From contig NC_061774.1 in NCBI RefSeq assembly GCF_022458985.1, forward strand, positions 19,810,697-19,874,696: 64,000 nucleotides of DNA, given 5' to 3'. This document shows positions 32,507 to 44,149 of the stretch, piece by piece (the stretch's first letter is position 1; the number at the start of each line of letters is the position of its first letter). The position numbers and the translations under genes are program-made. Origin of the DNA: Mugil cephalus (taxonomy: Eukaryota; Chordata; Actinopteri; Mugiliformes; Mugilidae). The notes beneath the pieces are model-generated. The model saw only the letters and a list, made by a program, of their open reading frames with translations. It ran no database searches and was not told the origin of the DNA.

Positions 32507-35500
32507 CAGTCTCCACTGTAATGAGTGCGGAGTGAGCAGATGTTTTCAGTTATCTAAAAGTGAGTTATGTGCGTAAATGTGATAAATTGTCGTCAGGCTA
32601 TGCAGAAACGGGCTCACGTCGCTCTTCCCCCTAAATGAACTTGCAAATATTTATGGTGAACTCATGAAGATGGAAAAATAAATTTCAGAGTCATTCTTAC
32701 AACACAAACAGTACAGTAAGCCTTACTGTTGCAGAAATGGATATTTGTTTAAAACATCATCCTGTTGGGGGCGAGATCAGCAAAGTCAATAGTTTTCCTC
32801 CTCTGGGAACCATTAAGGCCCAAACCACATTTAATGGCAACATGTTGACCAGCTGATTAATCTCTTCATTCTGCACCAAAGTAGTTGACAACGGACATTC
32901 GCTCCATTTATGTGTACAATATTTCTTCAACCAATTATTCTGTGGATGTGTTTCCATGCCCCCACAACATCAATATATATAGAATCAATATATATATATT
33001 TTTAATATGCACAAAGAATCCCAAACCTGCCAGAATTATGACAGAAGACAAAGTTGCCGCCATGTTTCTACCCCTTCTGGAAACCTGTTACATCACCTGA
33101 CATATTCATTTGAGTACAGACGGTCCCACATTGACTCAAATGGTTTACAACCATTTTGTTTTTAGTTTTTTATCCAACCGTGGAGACCCTTTTTAGGTCT
33201 CCAACACAGATGTTTCAGCCACAGACAAGTTCTGTATTGCTGCCTCCATGCTTCCCTTTTCATGAATGGATTTATTCCAGCCAGACAGAAAGGATTGGAT
33301 AAAACACTTAATGTGTCACGCAGGCACACGGACAAGCCTCCACGCACGTTTGCAAATCGCTGCGCGCATTTGTGGATCTTCCACGGCAGGAGTGCAGCAA
33401 ATGCCGCATGTAAGAACGCGTCCACGTCCAGAGACTCATGTCCGGGTCGATCTGAGGAGGACAAGCCACATCATTTCAAAAGCACTGAAATATGAATCAA
33501 CTTGTGCCTGTCGAAATGCCCGAACCAAAGAAATATTTTTTGTCACATATATTTTCTCGTCTTACTTTTGTCTCAGCTTCTGTTTCTAACTTTCGTACCT
33601 GTAGGCAGAGATCTTAGTCTGCTTTACGCACCAGTTCCTTTTCCTTGGCCTCCACCTCTGAGACTCTCGAGAGAATGGGTCAGGACGACGTAACATAGCA
33701 GGAGCACCTGCTGTAGTAGAAGGGACATCATTAGCTGAACCCTCAGCCACAAGCTGGGCGGGACTAAGGACATTTAGCTGAACCAAATTTCTTTCTTAAG
33801 GGCATGCGTTTGAGCAGGAATGTCAAAGTGTGCTGCCATACACAATAACTCATCCTTGCAACACGTTAATCTTTTCAAATGAGGGATTGTCAACAAAGTC
33901 TTGCAAGTTGAAAGTCAGTTTCACTCACTGGCCAAACAAACACAATGAGTAGCTTCCTACTGATTGTCAGAAGGAAAAAACAGGAATATCCCGGATAAGC
34001 CTCCAATTGTTATCGCTTCTTTTTTTTCGAGCTGTGAAGAGGAACGTAGCACGCACGTTTAAACACATGTCAGAGTTGGATGATCCAAACGTTACAGGAC
34101 GTGTTAACATTGATAATCGCTGAGCCGCTGCTGAAAGAAATCTGTTTTGAGGACCAAAATGTGCTCGTGTGACCTGCTGCTGTCAGTTCTGTGAAAGCGA
34201 ATGCAAAGTTTAATAAAGTCAAGCGACATGCTCCGTGCTTCCTGCCAGTGAGACAGCTGTGTTGTGGTTACAGTGAGCGAGCTGCGTTCCCCCTCCATGT
34301 CTGACTTCCTGGAGGGTCTGGAGAGCTCAGGCTGGCTGAAGCACATCAAAGCCGTGCTGGATGCAGGCATCTTCATCGCCAAGGTCAGTCTGGAGGCTAA
34401 TCCCCACTGTCTGCCTCACCGCTGCACTCAATATTAGCTTAGGTGTGTGTGTGTGTTGCTGTATCCTGCTTGTGTACATGTCTTTTTATAAATGTCTGTC
34501 TGTGTAGGAAGAGCAGTTTAATCTGGTACAGTGTGGCAGTGGATCCCTCATAGATATGTGGCATACAAAGTTATTAGAAACACAGTGCAATACAGAAGCG
34601 CAAACTGGAACGTCCCTAAGGACAACGCAATTTAATTGACACTTCTCGAAGGTCAATCGCATAAGGAAATAGTTTGAATCCTCTGTTTACAAATAACATT
34701 GTAGTCATTCCACTCATACTTTGTGTTTCTTATGCGTAATTTGTAGCACCGCCGCACAGTGACGCCTGAGCTATAGCCGTTAACTGTAGTCTACGACATA
34801 GCTCCTGACCCTATGACTTAACCCGCATGCCCCCAGAAATATAACTGTCTTACTTATTTTTCCATTTTTTCGCAAAATTAAAGCAATATTTCTAAAAAAA
34901 ATTTGATAAAGTACAATTACGCTTTGTTTGTGTTTCCATTAAAAGGTAGTTTCCGAATGAGCTGTAACTCTCGTAATGTCTCATCTCCGCAACATCTAAT
35001 AATTCTTTTAAATTCTTGTCATGCGAGACTGTAGTGGACATTGGACTTCAAATAAACTGGTCACATGACCCCCTAAATCATCTCCGGTAACAAGGAAGAA
35101 GTGTTCCCATTGTATTTCCACAATACACTTTTATATCGATGCATCTACAAAACCACCTCATCAGAGTGTAAAAATTTGTCTTAGCAATATTTGAGAGTTT
35201 TGTTTAAATGTATGCATTTCCATTACCAGTTTTTGTATTTAGGTTTTGTACATTTTAAAGGGTAATGGAAACGCAGCAAATAAAATGCATTTCTTTGTTA
35301 ATGTGACTCAGCAGCCGGACAAGCACAGACAAATTCTCTATTGTTCAGGCTCCTACCATCTACCCAGACATCCTCTCTGTGTCATTTCAGTGAAATTTAA
35401 TGATCATCCATATTTATTTACTTCCACTCACCACTGTGTGAAAAAGGGTGTGAAACTCAACACGACTGACCAGTAGCCACAATGTTCAGTGGCTTTTGGC

Positions 35501-35916
35501 GGCGTAACCCAAAACATCGTAGCTATGCTGTCAATGTGCAACAGTACTGTAAATCACGCATCAGACAGTAGTGGGTTTCTCAGGTTCAAGTAATTAAATA
35601 CTTGAGGTTGTACAGTTAAAGGAGGACGTGACACACAGAGACAACAGTCCAGTGTCAGGACGTCAGTTAACCTAATTTTGACGATGTGAATTATGTGGAA
35701 GGATTAGATTCAGAGAGAGGATTGCATGATCAGCTTGTTTTTATGTAGTCTGAACTTTTGAATGCAGACTACTGCCACCTGCTGGCACGGAGAGTTATGT
35801 CTTTTCCCATAAGCACAGAACGTGCAGCATGTGCCAGCTGGCTGTTGGCTGTAGTAATCACAGTGTGTGTACAAGTGCAAGTTTTTGGTCCAGACACAGG
35901 CAGTTATTTGATGTTG

Positions 35917-35955
<39 letters not shown>

Positions 35956-38562
35956 GTGTGCGTGTGTGTGTACTTCTAAGGGCAATGTCAGTCAACTCAA
36001 CTGACTATGGCAGGATTTTAATTGCTCTGAAAATATCTCAACAAACTATGTCAGGCCTCTTGAAACGTATAAACACAAGAACATGAGATGTCTAAACAAA
36101 CTAAAAAATTATCTTAAAGATCCCTCAGGCCTGTCTCCAGTGCAGAAACTCAAATGGTACAAAAAAAAGGGAAATTGTTGGGCTGTTTTATATTAGTCGT
36201 GTGTGTCTGCAGGCTGTTGCACAGGAGGGCGTCAGTGTCCTGGTCCACTGTTCAGACGGGTGGGACCGCACCTCCCAGGTGTGTTCAGTGGCCTCTGTGC
36301 TGCTGGATCCCTTCTACAGGACCCTCAAAGGATTCATGGTAACTATTTCATTCGAACCACGACAGCACTTTGAACCATCCGCTGCCTGGTTTTACTTGAT
36401 GTTAGACCATGTTGTCCACTCGGTGTTTTAGATCAGAGCACTCTTCACTGGCTCACTTTAAATACACCAAGATAAATAAATACTGAAGACTGGTTTTGGG
36501 AATTGCTTCTAAACTGAGAGGAACTTGCCCCCACTTAGAAGTTTATTTTCCACTGCAAATGGAAAAAGAAAAGGATTAACTGCAAATCCTCTTTTTTTTT
36601 TTTTTTGTTCTCAGGTTCTCATCGAGAAAGACTGGGTCTCATTCGGACACAAGTTCTCCCACAGGTTTGCCTCCAGACAAGTGCTTTTACGTCATCCGCG
36701 ATAAGGGCGTAGCGTTTCGATCTAATTGCGTCCACGTCTCCCACAGATGCAACCACTTGGTTGGAGATCCTAAAGAGGTGTCTCCCATCATCGACCAGTT
36801 CCTGGAGTGCGTGTGGCAGCTGATGGAGCAGTTCCCCTGTGCCTTCGAGTTCAGCGAAAGGTTCCTCATCACCATTCACAGCCACATTTACTCCTGCCAG
36901 TACGGCAACTTCATTGGCAACAACCAGCGCGAGAGGATAGAGCTGAGGTGAGATTGAAACCTGCTGCCGCCGTCAGTTTATTTTTTCTTTTCACACACAG
37001 ACGTGTGACCTTAGAGAGGACTGAATGCTGAACAGAGGTGACAGCCTGTAGTTAAGTTACGTCAATGGGCAAATGGAGGTGACTCATTCCTCTTTTAATG
37101 GAGCCAATCATCTGTCATTTTCTTTGGTCTTCATGTGATCGGTTCTCATTTGACGTCCACGCAGGGTTCGTGAGAGGACTCACTCATTGTGGAGTTACCT
37201 GTGGATGAACCGTGCAGACTACGTCAACCCTCTGTACCGGCCAGACCACAGCCAGACTCAGGGGCTCCTCCGGCCGTCTACTGCCCCCTACTGTTTTAAG
37301 TAGGTTCTTCCAAACAGTTACAACACAGTAGAGTGTGAATCCTGTTGTCTACATGTTTAAAGTGTAACTCTGAATTAAATAACTGTTGTGATTATGTGAG
37401 TTACAGCCTAGAGGTCAGGCTACTGTTATTAGGGGAACACTTGGGGGCTAAGTGAGGAATTTGGCAAAGGATGAACTGATTTTATTTGTGTTTAAAAGTG
37501 AACTGTTAAGATCATTGTATTACTATAGTATATATATATACTATAGTAATACAATGATCAGCCACAACATTATGACCACTGACATGTGATGTAAACAACA
37601 TTTAAACCATCTTGTGACAATTCATTGTTCTGCTGGGAAACGTTTGGATCTGGCATTCATGTGGATGTTAGACATGTAGCAACCACCTAGACCAGACCAG
37701 GCACACACAGGCACCCATAACCCACACGCCCACCCATAGGACCCAAAGCCCCCCCACTAACAACATCCTATTTCCAGACACCACAGAGCACCCTCAGAAG
37801 CACCATATCCATTCTCTGATGAGTCAGAACCGTTTTGGAGACTCATTATGACAATATTAGGTCATAATGTTATGGATGATCGCTATATATAACTCCAGTG
37901 TTAAACCATGAGTCTGGGCAGACATACTGCAGAGATTTACGAGGCAGTTTTTTTTTTTGCTTGTATAGATTTTGGCGAGGCCTCTACAACCGATTTGACC
38001 GCGGGATGCATCCCCGACAGTGTGTAGAGGATTATCTGAGGGCCATCCGGGAGGAGACCCAGCAGCTGGAGGAACAGTTGGCGTCACATAAAGAGGTACG
38101 ACAGAGTTATCGACATCTATCTGTACTGCAAGATGTTTCTCATGAGGAAAATATTATCTGCTTTAGTATTTTTTCTGGTGCTTCTAGCCGGTAACCATAG
38201 ATTTTGTATTTTATCAATAGAAAATTTCTCAGCTGGAGCAGGATCAGGTGTGGAGTGATACCTGGATACCGACCGCCTCTGATAACAGCCCCACAGTGTG
38301 GGCTCATGGAAACGACCTCGGCCTGGTCAACACTCCTCAGGACTACACCGGCGGCTTCATCACCAGCAGCCCCTGCCAGCCCAAAGCACCAGACGGCGCC
38401 CTGATCCTAGTGCCACAGGACTTGAACCAAACTACTGACTCCAACTTCTCGAACGGCAGCGACCAGGAGTCTGGGATTGCAGATCTGAGCTGCCGTTCCC
38501 CTCTGAGCGAGGACAGCGCCAGAGATCCGGACTCCGATGAGGCCGCCTACTCTGCTGCTTGA
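28393..38562 (+). CDS. mtmr7: Myotubularin-related protein 7 (MTMR7), complete
   Basis: Fourteen coding exons: 28393-28416, 28693-28815, 28997-29159, 29411-29568, 29670-29798, 31226-31360, 31617-31749, 34274-34383, 36213-36338, 36615-36664, 36747-36947, 37165-37299, 37969-38095, 38221-38562 (stop TGA). All have GT-AG borders with agreeing phases, giving 651 residues (human about 660). Residues 1-120 form the PH-GRAM lipid-binding domain (start MEHIRLPK). The myotubularin phosphatase domain follows, with LSGFSARCLEDEQM and KGYENEDNYSNIKFQFIGIENIHVMRNS. Its active site is HCSDGWDRT, C338 to R344, an intact CX5R; the copy should be catalytically competent, unlike the dead myotubularins. A C-terminal coiled coil (EETQQLEEQL, about 525-550) is the usual MTMR9 pairing region. 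The tail ends SDQESGIADLSCRSPLSED, as in MTMR7. The family removes the 3-phosphate from PI3P and PI(3,5)P2, and MTMR7 also acts on Ins(1,3)P2. MTMR6 and MTMR8 are the nearest alternatives; tail and neighbours favour MTMR7. Confidence 0.96.
32475..32502. repeat. Poly(A) run
   Basis: 28 consecutive A in mtmr7 intron 7. I see no clear retrotransposon body directly upstream. Confidence 0.95.
35922..35971. repeat. (TG)n microsatellite with CG interruptions
   Basis: A 50-base GT/TG tract with two CG interruptions, in mtmr7 intron 8. Confidence 0.95.
37510..37559. repeat. Perfect 50-bp palindrome
   Basis: Two 25-base arms with no spacer, starting GATCATTGTATTACTATAG and meeting in a TATATA centre. 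The symmetry fails at the next base on each side (A/A). The right end is fused to the left end of the MITE at 37555. It is AT-rich and lies in mtmr7 intron 12. Confidence 0.95.
37555..37881. mobile_element. TGATCAGCC-type MITE, copy 1 (mtmr7 intron 12)
   Basis: Left TGATCAGCCACAACATTATG and right GGTCATAATGTTATGGATG are inverted repeats. The interior (GGCATTCATGTGGATGTTAG ... ACCAGACCAGGCAC ... TCTCTGATGAG) is shared with copy 2. This terminal sequence belongs to a DNA transposon family abundant in fish, probably Tc1/mariner-type. No transposase ORF remains. Confidence 0.75.
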
Positions 38563-39460
38563 GCAAGTGTAGCACTCGGTGGGAGGTGCAGCGCCGGCTG
38601 TCCACCGAGCAGCACTGAACCAACACTACCTTTACATTCAGAAGTCTTATTCGGGTTTCCTGTTTGACTTGCACTTTCATTTGCATGTGGTGTGGCAGTC
38701 CTTCCTTGTTGCCACTAGTTAATAACTGTTTACTGTAGCTGACTGCCTTTTTCCTTCTTACTCCAGTAAAAAGATTGTGAAGAAAGTTTTAATATTTTCC
38801 AAATATTTTAACCAGATATTTTGAGACTTTAAAATGAAAACAAGTTGACCAGAATTGCAAGCAAGCCAACAACAATACAGAATAATTAACAGTACATCTA
38901 AACAAAGTGTGTGAATTAACAAGCCATTTAGGTGTGTGTGTGGGTGTGTGACTGCTTTGAATTATGGTCTTCCGTACAGTGGCTTTGTTCTTTAGGCTTA
39001 TGGCTTTACAATGCAAGCTGTTTGAAAAGGTTTTGATTAGACAATTTGTAGCTTAAACACCAATACTCAGGTGGATCGCGACAGATTAATTATCAACTTG
39101 AATCATTTGTTAGCTGTAGTGAAATCGTAGGCTGCTTTGAGAGTAAAAATTACTACATTTATATAAACAGAAATAGGAAAATCAGAACAAAACCATTAAA
39201 TACATCGAACAATCCACAATGAATAAAATGCTGTTGCACCTTATGGTTGCTCAGTCTGGCCTGAACGAGCAGCAGTAATCTTGTACTGCCCCAAAATTTG
39301 TTAAAATGGTAGGATAGAGGACACATTTTTGACTGAACTATAGTCGCTCAGCACTGCAGTGACCTCAGCGGTGGTTTGGAAGTGACTACAGCAGTTTGTG
39401 GTCACTGATTGGCATCTTGTGCTCTTGTTACGAGATATGTGACGAATAAATATTTGAAAT
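38563..39460 (+). terminator. mtmr7: mtmr7 3' UTR with candidate polyadenylation signals
   Basis: Non-coding sequence after the mtmr7 stop. AATAAA occurs at 39222-39227 and again at 39445-39450. Which one is used cannot be decided from sequence. Confidence 0.5.
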
Positions 39461-40880
39461 TTGACTGAAGAGAATTTATGCAATACTTCAACATAGATCA
39501 GTTGTAGTGCATGGAGAACATGATTTGTCTACTGAATCTGCAGATGACTCTTTATAATATATGTGCTATTTCAACTCTAGAATTAGTAATTGCTCACTTT
39601 AATTGTATGGCGGTACACGTCACTGTGTGTGCACTCCAGCAACTGAACAATGCAGAGGTTACCAAGAAAAGCATGACAAGATATTTTTGTACTTTTTTTT
39701 GTCTTCTGTTATCTCACTTTAAAACCTTTTTTTTCATTTGTTTTCTTGCTGAGAGTCGTGAATAATGTCCTTGTGTGTGTGTATATATATATATATATAT
39801 TAAAAGGGAGCTTTAAAGGGAGCTGGAACAAGAGCCAAATTTGTCACACGGATCTAGATGCAAAGTCAAGCATAGTGTGTTTTCCTGTGAATTAAATAAA
39901 TACATTATTGTCTGTCGCATTGCTAGAATCGTTCTTGTGTTTGAACTTTTAAAGGATCAATTCATAAAATTACAGAGACACATACAGTATGTGGAGCTGG
40001 GTACATTTTCAAATGTCAAATTTAAATAGTATTTAACTAGGATTTTTGTAAACAGTTATTATTGTACACTCATAAACTCTAAATGCTGTGGCCAATAAGC
40101 TGCACAGCCTGACATTCTTTATGAACCCTGAGGTAACATCATCTAACAAGTGTTGAATATCAGTTTCATTTTCAAGCAACAACATTTTTATTGTTTGCAC
40201 TGGTTCTGGTAACCCTCCATCAGGTTTTTCTTACATCATCAGTCAGGTTAAATCCAGGGCAGTAAGGGGTGACTCTCATTTTAGGCATCAGCTCCTGTCC
40301 AATCCCTGTAGTTTGTGAACAGCTGCCCAGCTGTCCTGGTTATGAACCAGACCCTAATACTCTGCCAGCAGCACTAGTTTCATCCCGTGGCTCATCCAGC
40401 TGTCCATTTTCATTTATCATTTGCAAACAAATATCTATTCTGAAGATTAAAAACAGTGATTTGTTTTATTTTATTATTATTATTTGTCCTGAAAGCCTTC
40501 TCAAAATGTATCAATGCCTGATCTAAAAAATAAATAAATGGATAAGTATACAACCATAAGTGGGTTAATTGATATTAACATGGATAACAGTGTGCATGAT
40601 AAAGATAAACTGACTCTACTTGATGTCAGTTGAGCTGATGCTCAAATACTTTTTAATCTCTATTTGATTAAGTATACATATAAAACAATGAGACAGTTGT
40701 TTTTCTGTGTATGCAACAGTATCACAGTATAATACACGTGCAAAAAACATGTCAGGGGGACTACACCAACAGAGAAAAGTTAAGTAAGTAATTAAAATGT
40801 TGTAAAATGCTTTGTGGCGCTCCATAAGTTATCCACTCCTACTTGAATGAACAATGCTGCAACCTGTCTATCTCTTATAC
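39460..40880. other. Non-coding interval
   Basis: AT-rich sequence with a (TA)n tract near 39781-39800. No ORF has coding character and I recognise no RNA gene or named repeat. Confidence 0.5.
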
Positions 40881-41230
40881 CGTAATTCCTCTAATAGTAG
40901 CCGGTATACAATTAACAGCTGGTTCTCTTATAATGGCTGGGGGCGTAGTTTACACAAACCACATGTAGGATGCGCTAGTAGTCAGCCAATTATAGATGTA
41001 GGAACAAGTGCCACATGAACCCAGCTTTTCAACGAAACACTGTCAAATCAAGTCAGAGCGCCTGGCGTGAAGTTTAAGAACTTTAACGAAATTTGACGTC
41101 AACTTTCAGAAGAAGGTTTTAAATATGCAGAGGAAAATACAGGAGCGGAAGCTACGAAACGCTTTAATATCGGCCATTTAAGTTACCGTAAGATTTTAAT
41201 CTGTGTACTGTACCGTTTTTTTTTTAACCT
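40880..41230 (+). pseudogene. Decayed pogo/Tigger-like transposase fragment
   Basis: From about 41069 one frame reads KFKNFNEI, a stop, then RQLSEEGFKYAEENTGAEAT and KRFNIGHLSYRK. This resembles the N-terminal helix-turn-helix of pogo-type (CENP-B-like) transposases, where a K..I.YAEE.G...AA..FG.. pattern is usual. It has a stop codon, no DDE catalytic part, and is far too short to work. A short pair of imperfect inverted stretches (CTAATAGTAGCCGG near 40891, GTCGGCTACTGT near 41338) may mark its ends. Confidence 0.45.
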
Positions 41231-41388
41231 TGTCAATTTAAATAAATGGACCCTGTTTATTTTTTCAAACTGATAAAATGGTGTAATTTATCCATTCATC
41301 TGTTCTGACCACCCGTGCTTAGGCCTTTATTAATCCTGTCGGCTACTGTTGCATGTATGGTGTACAAAAATAGCAGAGTAAATGGTAG

Positions 41389-42524
41389 CACAACTTTCAG
41401 CAAATACCGAATACCGAAAGACCTCAACCACAACGTTTCGTGCAGCCAGATCTGGTGAACATGAGATCTCAACCACAACGTTTCATGCAACCACATCATG
41501 TGAACATGAGACAACCACAACGTTTCATGCAACCACATTATGTGAACATGAGACCACAACTGCAGTCATCCAAGTGCCCAGAGGGGACAGAATGGCCACC
41601 TGTACAACCTTCCAGATCAAGAAATCAACGCGAGCAAACTCTTAAAGTGGAGTCATCTACTGTCCCCCAAAGAGAAGCTCCAGAAGTACCAAACCATCTT
41701 CCCCAGCTTCTACCTTGGTCACACAGCAGCCTGCAGAGGATGAAGTACATCCAATTCTTCAAATGCTGCGAGCCAACACTGCCAAGAAACCACAGGCCAC
41801 AGTCCAGCTTGAATGTGCCACTGCCAAGAACCAGAACAACGGTTTACTTCACATCTCTGAACCGGAGTTTCACAAAATTCTGGACAGCGAGACAAAGAAG
41901 ATTTCTTTGCTCGACCAAGACAACGCTGCTCTACTGAAAGAGGTAGAGCAGATGAAACAGCTTCTTGGAACTCAAGCAAACAAGGCCAAAGACGACATGG
42001 CTGTCCTCCGTCAAGAGATCTGCAAAAACGACACAATGCATGGAAATGCTTCCCTGCAGGTTCAACAGCTCGAAGAAGCAGTCAAGACAGAGGAAGAAAA
42101 AAGAAAGGCAGACGAGAGCTGTCTGCAACAAGAGGTGGAGGAAACCACCAGAGCTAAAGCAGCACTGACCATCCTGCAAAAACAGATGGAAGAGCAACAA
42201 CGCCAGTGGGAGGAGGAAAAGTTCAGTTACGTCACCAAGAACCTAGAGACAGCATCCACCATGAAGGCTTCTGCAATCAAAGTGCAGGAGGACCTGGAAA
42301 ACAAACAAAAGCAGTGGAACCAGGAAAAGTCTGACCTCCAGCAACATCTGCAGTCTTTGGAGGAGGCCCTCGAGAAGAAGGTGTTGGAGGAGGAAAATTC
42401 CAAAAATGTGTCATTGGACAGACTTACACAACTAGAGCAGCAACTGGAGGGGGCACCAAAAAGAAAAAAGAAATCTCTGAAGAACCGATTCCTCAACTTT
42501 TCCAGGAGAACTTTGAGGACCTGA
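41389..42524 (+). CDS. Unrecognised single-block coiled-coil protein, probably with a frame break
   Basis: I do not recognise this gene. Reading frame A is open from 41389 and encodes QIPNTERPQPQRF, then a 14-15-residue repeat and a Q/E/P-rich stretch to about 41668. Frame B, open from 41646 to the stop at 42522-42524, encodes about 290 residues. It starts with a Ser/Pro/Lys-rich part (STKPSSPASTLVTQQPAED) and then runs as long uninterrupted coiled coil from about ISEPEFHKILDSETKKISLL to QLEQQLEG. The end is strongly basic: KRKKKSLKNRFLNFSRRTLRT without the final T. The switch from A to B is a -1 shift, possibly at the C5 run at 41664-41668. No intron is needed in the coiled-coil part. The first clear ATG in frame A is 41461; 41715 is GTG, not ATG. 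A TTTCAG at 41395-41400 could be a splice acceptor, so upstream exons are possible. It could be a retrogene, a young gene or the remains of one. Confidence 0.5.
41425..41553 (+). repeat. In-frame coding tandem repeat (45, 42, 42 nt)
   Basis: Three units at 41425-41469, 41470-41511 and 41512-41553, each starting CAACCACAACGTTTC. They encode QPQRF(V/M)QP(D/H)(L/H/Y)VNMR(S). Unit lengths are multiples of three, and the varying third unit residues suggest it has been kept in frame. A partial fourth unit starts at 41554. Confidence 0.9.
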
Positions 42525-42644
42525 CCTCTGACCTCTACCACACCTACAGTCCATTTCCTACCCTCCTCCTCCAGCCCCTCCCACTGTAAATCCTTGTTTT
42601 ACATTTTTGTCTCGTTTTGTTTTGTGTTTGTCTCGTCTTGTTTA

Positions 42645-42945
42645 AAGGGCGGCATGGCGATATAGTGACTGACATTGTGTCCAAGGCTGTGTTTGTTGGT
42701 TTTGCCATTTTGTGTTTGTCTTGTGTTGCTGAGTGTGAAAGTGAGTGTGCATGGTTGTCTGTCCAGAGAGGGTAAATTATCTTTTTATCCAGTATCTCTC
42801 TATGTGGGCCTGTGATGGACTAGCAGCCTGTCCTTACGGTATTGGTCAAATCAGCCTTTGTCCATTGCCTTCTGGAAGAAGCTGCAGACATCAACAGAGT
42901 AAACCTCTGGCCATCTACAGACGATGAATGAATGAGTGAATGAAT
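42645..42945 (+). mobile_element. Degenerate SINE/LINE-tail element
   Basis: It starts with GGGCGGCATGGCGATATAGTG, close to the GGGCGGCACGGTGG head of a common fish SINE. It continues with TGTGATGGACTAGCAGCCTGTCC and ends with TACAGACGATGAATGAATG and a GAATGAAT tail, the usual 3' end. Internal sequence is worn. It lies directly after the unknown coiled-coil ORF. Confidence 0.6.
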
Positions 42946-42959
42946 GTTTTTGTCAAAAG

Positions 42960-43880
42960 CATAACATTTTTTTAAAAAAAAGCACATAAAACATTATAAT
43001 GTTTACACATATTTTTATTAAGTTCTGAGTCCTAAATATTCAAGGTATCATGAAGGAATCAGAGTTGGGAAAAAAAAAAAAAACCTGAAGCCATTTTTAT
43101 GCAGGTTATCAATAGCATGTGCATGTGATGTCACAGCAAGCAGAAGTCTCTGTGGTTACAGCCACTGACAGATGAGCATGGAGAATAGCTGCATTAGTTT
43201 GAATTGTAAGCTTTAATACTGTCTAAATTATAAAACAAAAGAAAAAGAAAAAAAACTGGGAAGAACTGTTGTGTGATTAACGATACCAACAGATTCGAAA
43301 AGCAGTCGGTGACATCTTTTTACAAACTCCCAAAAAACAAAGAAAATAGAAGTAAATGGATTGTTGCATTAGGGAGAAACACCTGGAATCAGGCACCGAA
43401 ACCAGGGGTTCACATTTTGTGTCAGGTAACATGAATTCATGCTGTATTTTTTTATGAAGTCATGCCTGAAGTTTTTTAAGTTACGTTCTGGAGTGAATAA
43501 TAACAATAATAATAATAAAATTGTGTTTGTTCAAAAGTCACAGGTGATGACAATCACAAATCTCAACAATTTCACAGGTGAAACAAGTTGGAGTAACAGG
43601 TTACACCAAATCCCTCTCTTTCATGCAATTATTTGCCAAAACACAGAACTTTATCATAGTTAATGAAACATTTTCCAACAAACTTTACAGGTAATGTAAA
43701 ATAATAAGCTGTAATTAAGACAATATAATAAGAATAATAATATTATAACAATAACCTGTAATTCAGGCACAATAACAAATAAAGTAAAGTGGTTTTACCG
43801 TATTCTGGTGAAATCACTGTCATAACTGTCATGTAACATCATCAGATTATACATGTTTTCTTTAATCCGATGTATGTATC
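42960..43880. other. Non-coding interval
   Basis: AT-rich sequence with A runs and a short (AAT)n tract near 43498-43520. I see no gene or named repeat. Confidence 0.5.
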
Positions 43881-44043
43881 TATGACAGATGTGTGTTTAT
43901 CTCGTTTCTCCTGTTCTCTGCTCTCTTTGCCACCTTTTCTGGAGTTTTCAGACTGGGTTTTATGAAGAGTCTTGAGACAATTTGTATTGTTCCTGACACT
44001 AGATAAATCAAACTGAATTGAACTGAACTGAATTAAAGCTTAA
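43880..44043 (+). mobile_element. LINE 3' tail
   Basis: Contains TTTCTCCTGTTCTCTGCTCTC, then AGTCTTGAGACAATTTGTATTG, then AGATAAATCAAACTGAATTG and a (GAATT/GAACT)n end. This is a familiar 3' tail of fish LINE-derived repeats. No coding part is present. Confidence 0.5.
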
Positions 44044-44149
44044 ATAAATCATATGTCACATATTGAGACCCGTAGTTATTAGCTCTAAGAATTTGGTTTC
44101 TTAAAAATAAATAAATAAATAAATAAATGGGAAAAAAAACTCATCAAAT

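Noticed and set aside
35710..36086. ORFs with histidine/threonine or valine/cysteine runs
   Set aside because: They are translations of the (TG)n microsatellite.
39890..40026. Late AATAAA as the main mtmr7 polyadenylation site
   Set aside because: Two earlier AATAAA signals (39222 and 39445) make this distal one less likely, though use in some tissues cannot be excluded.
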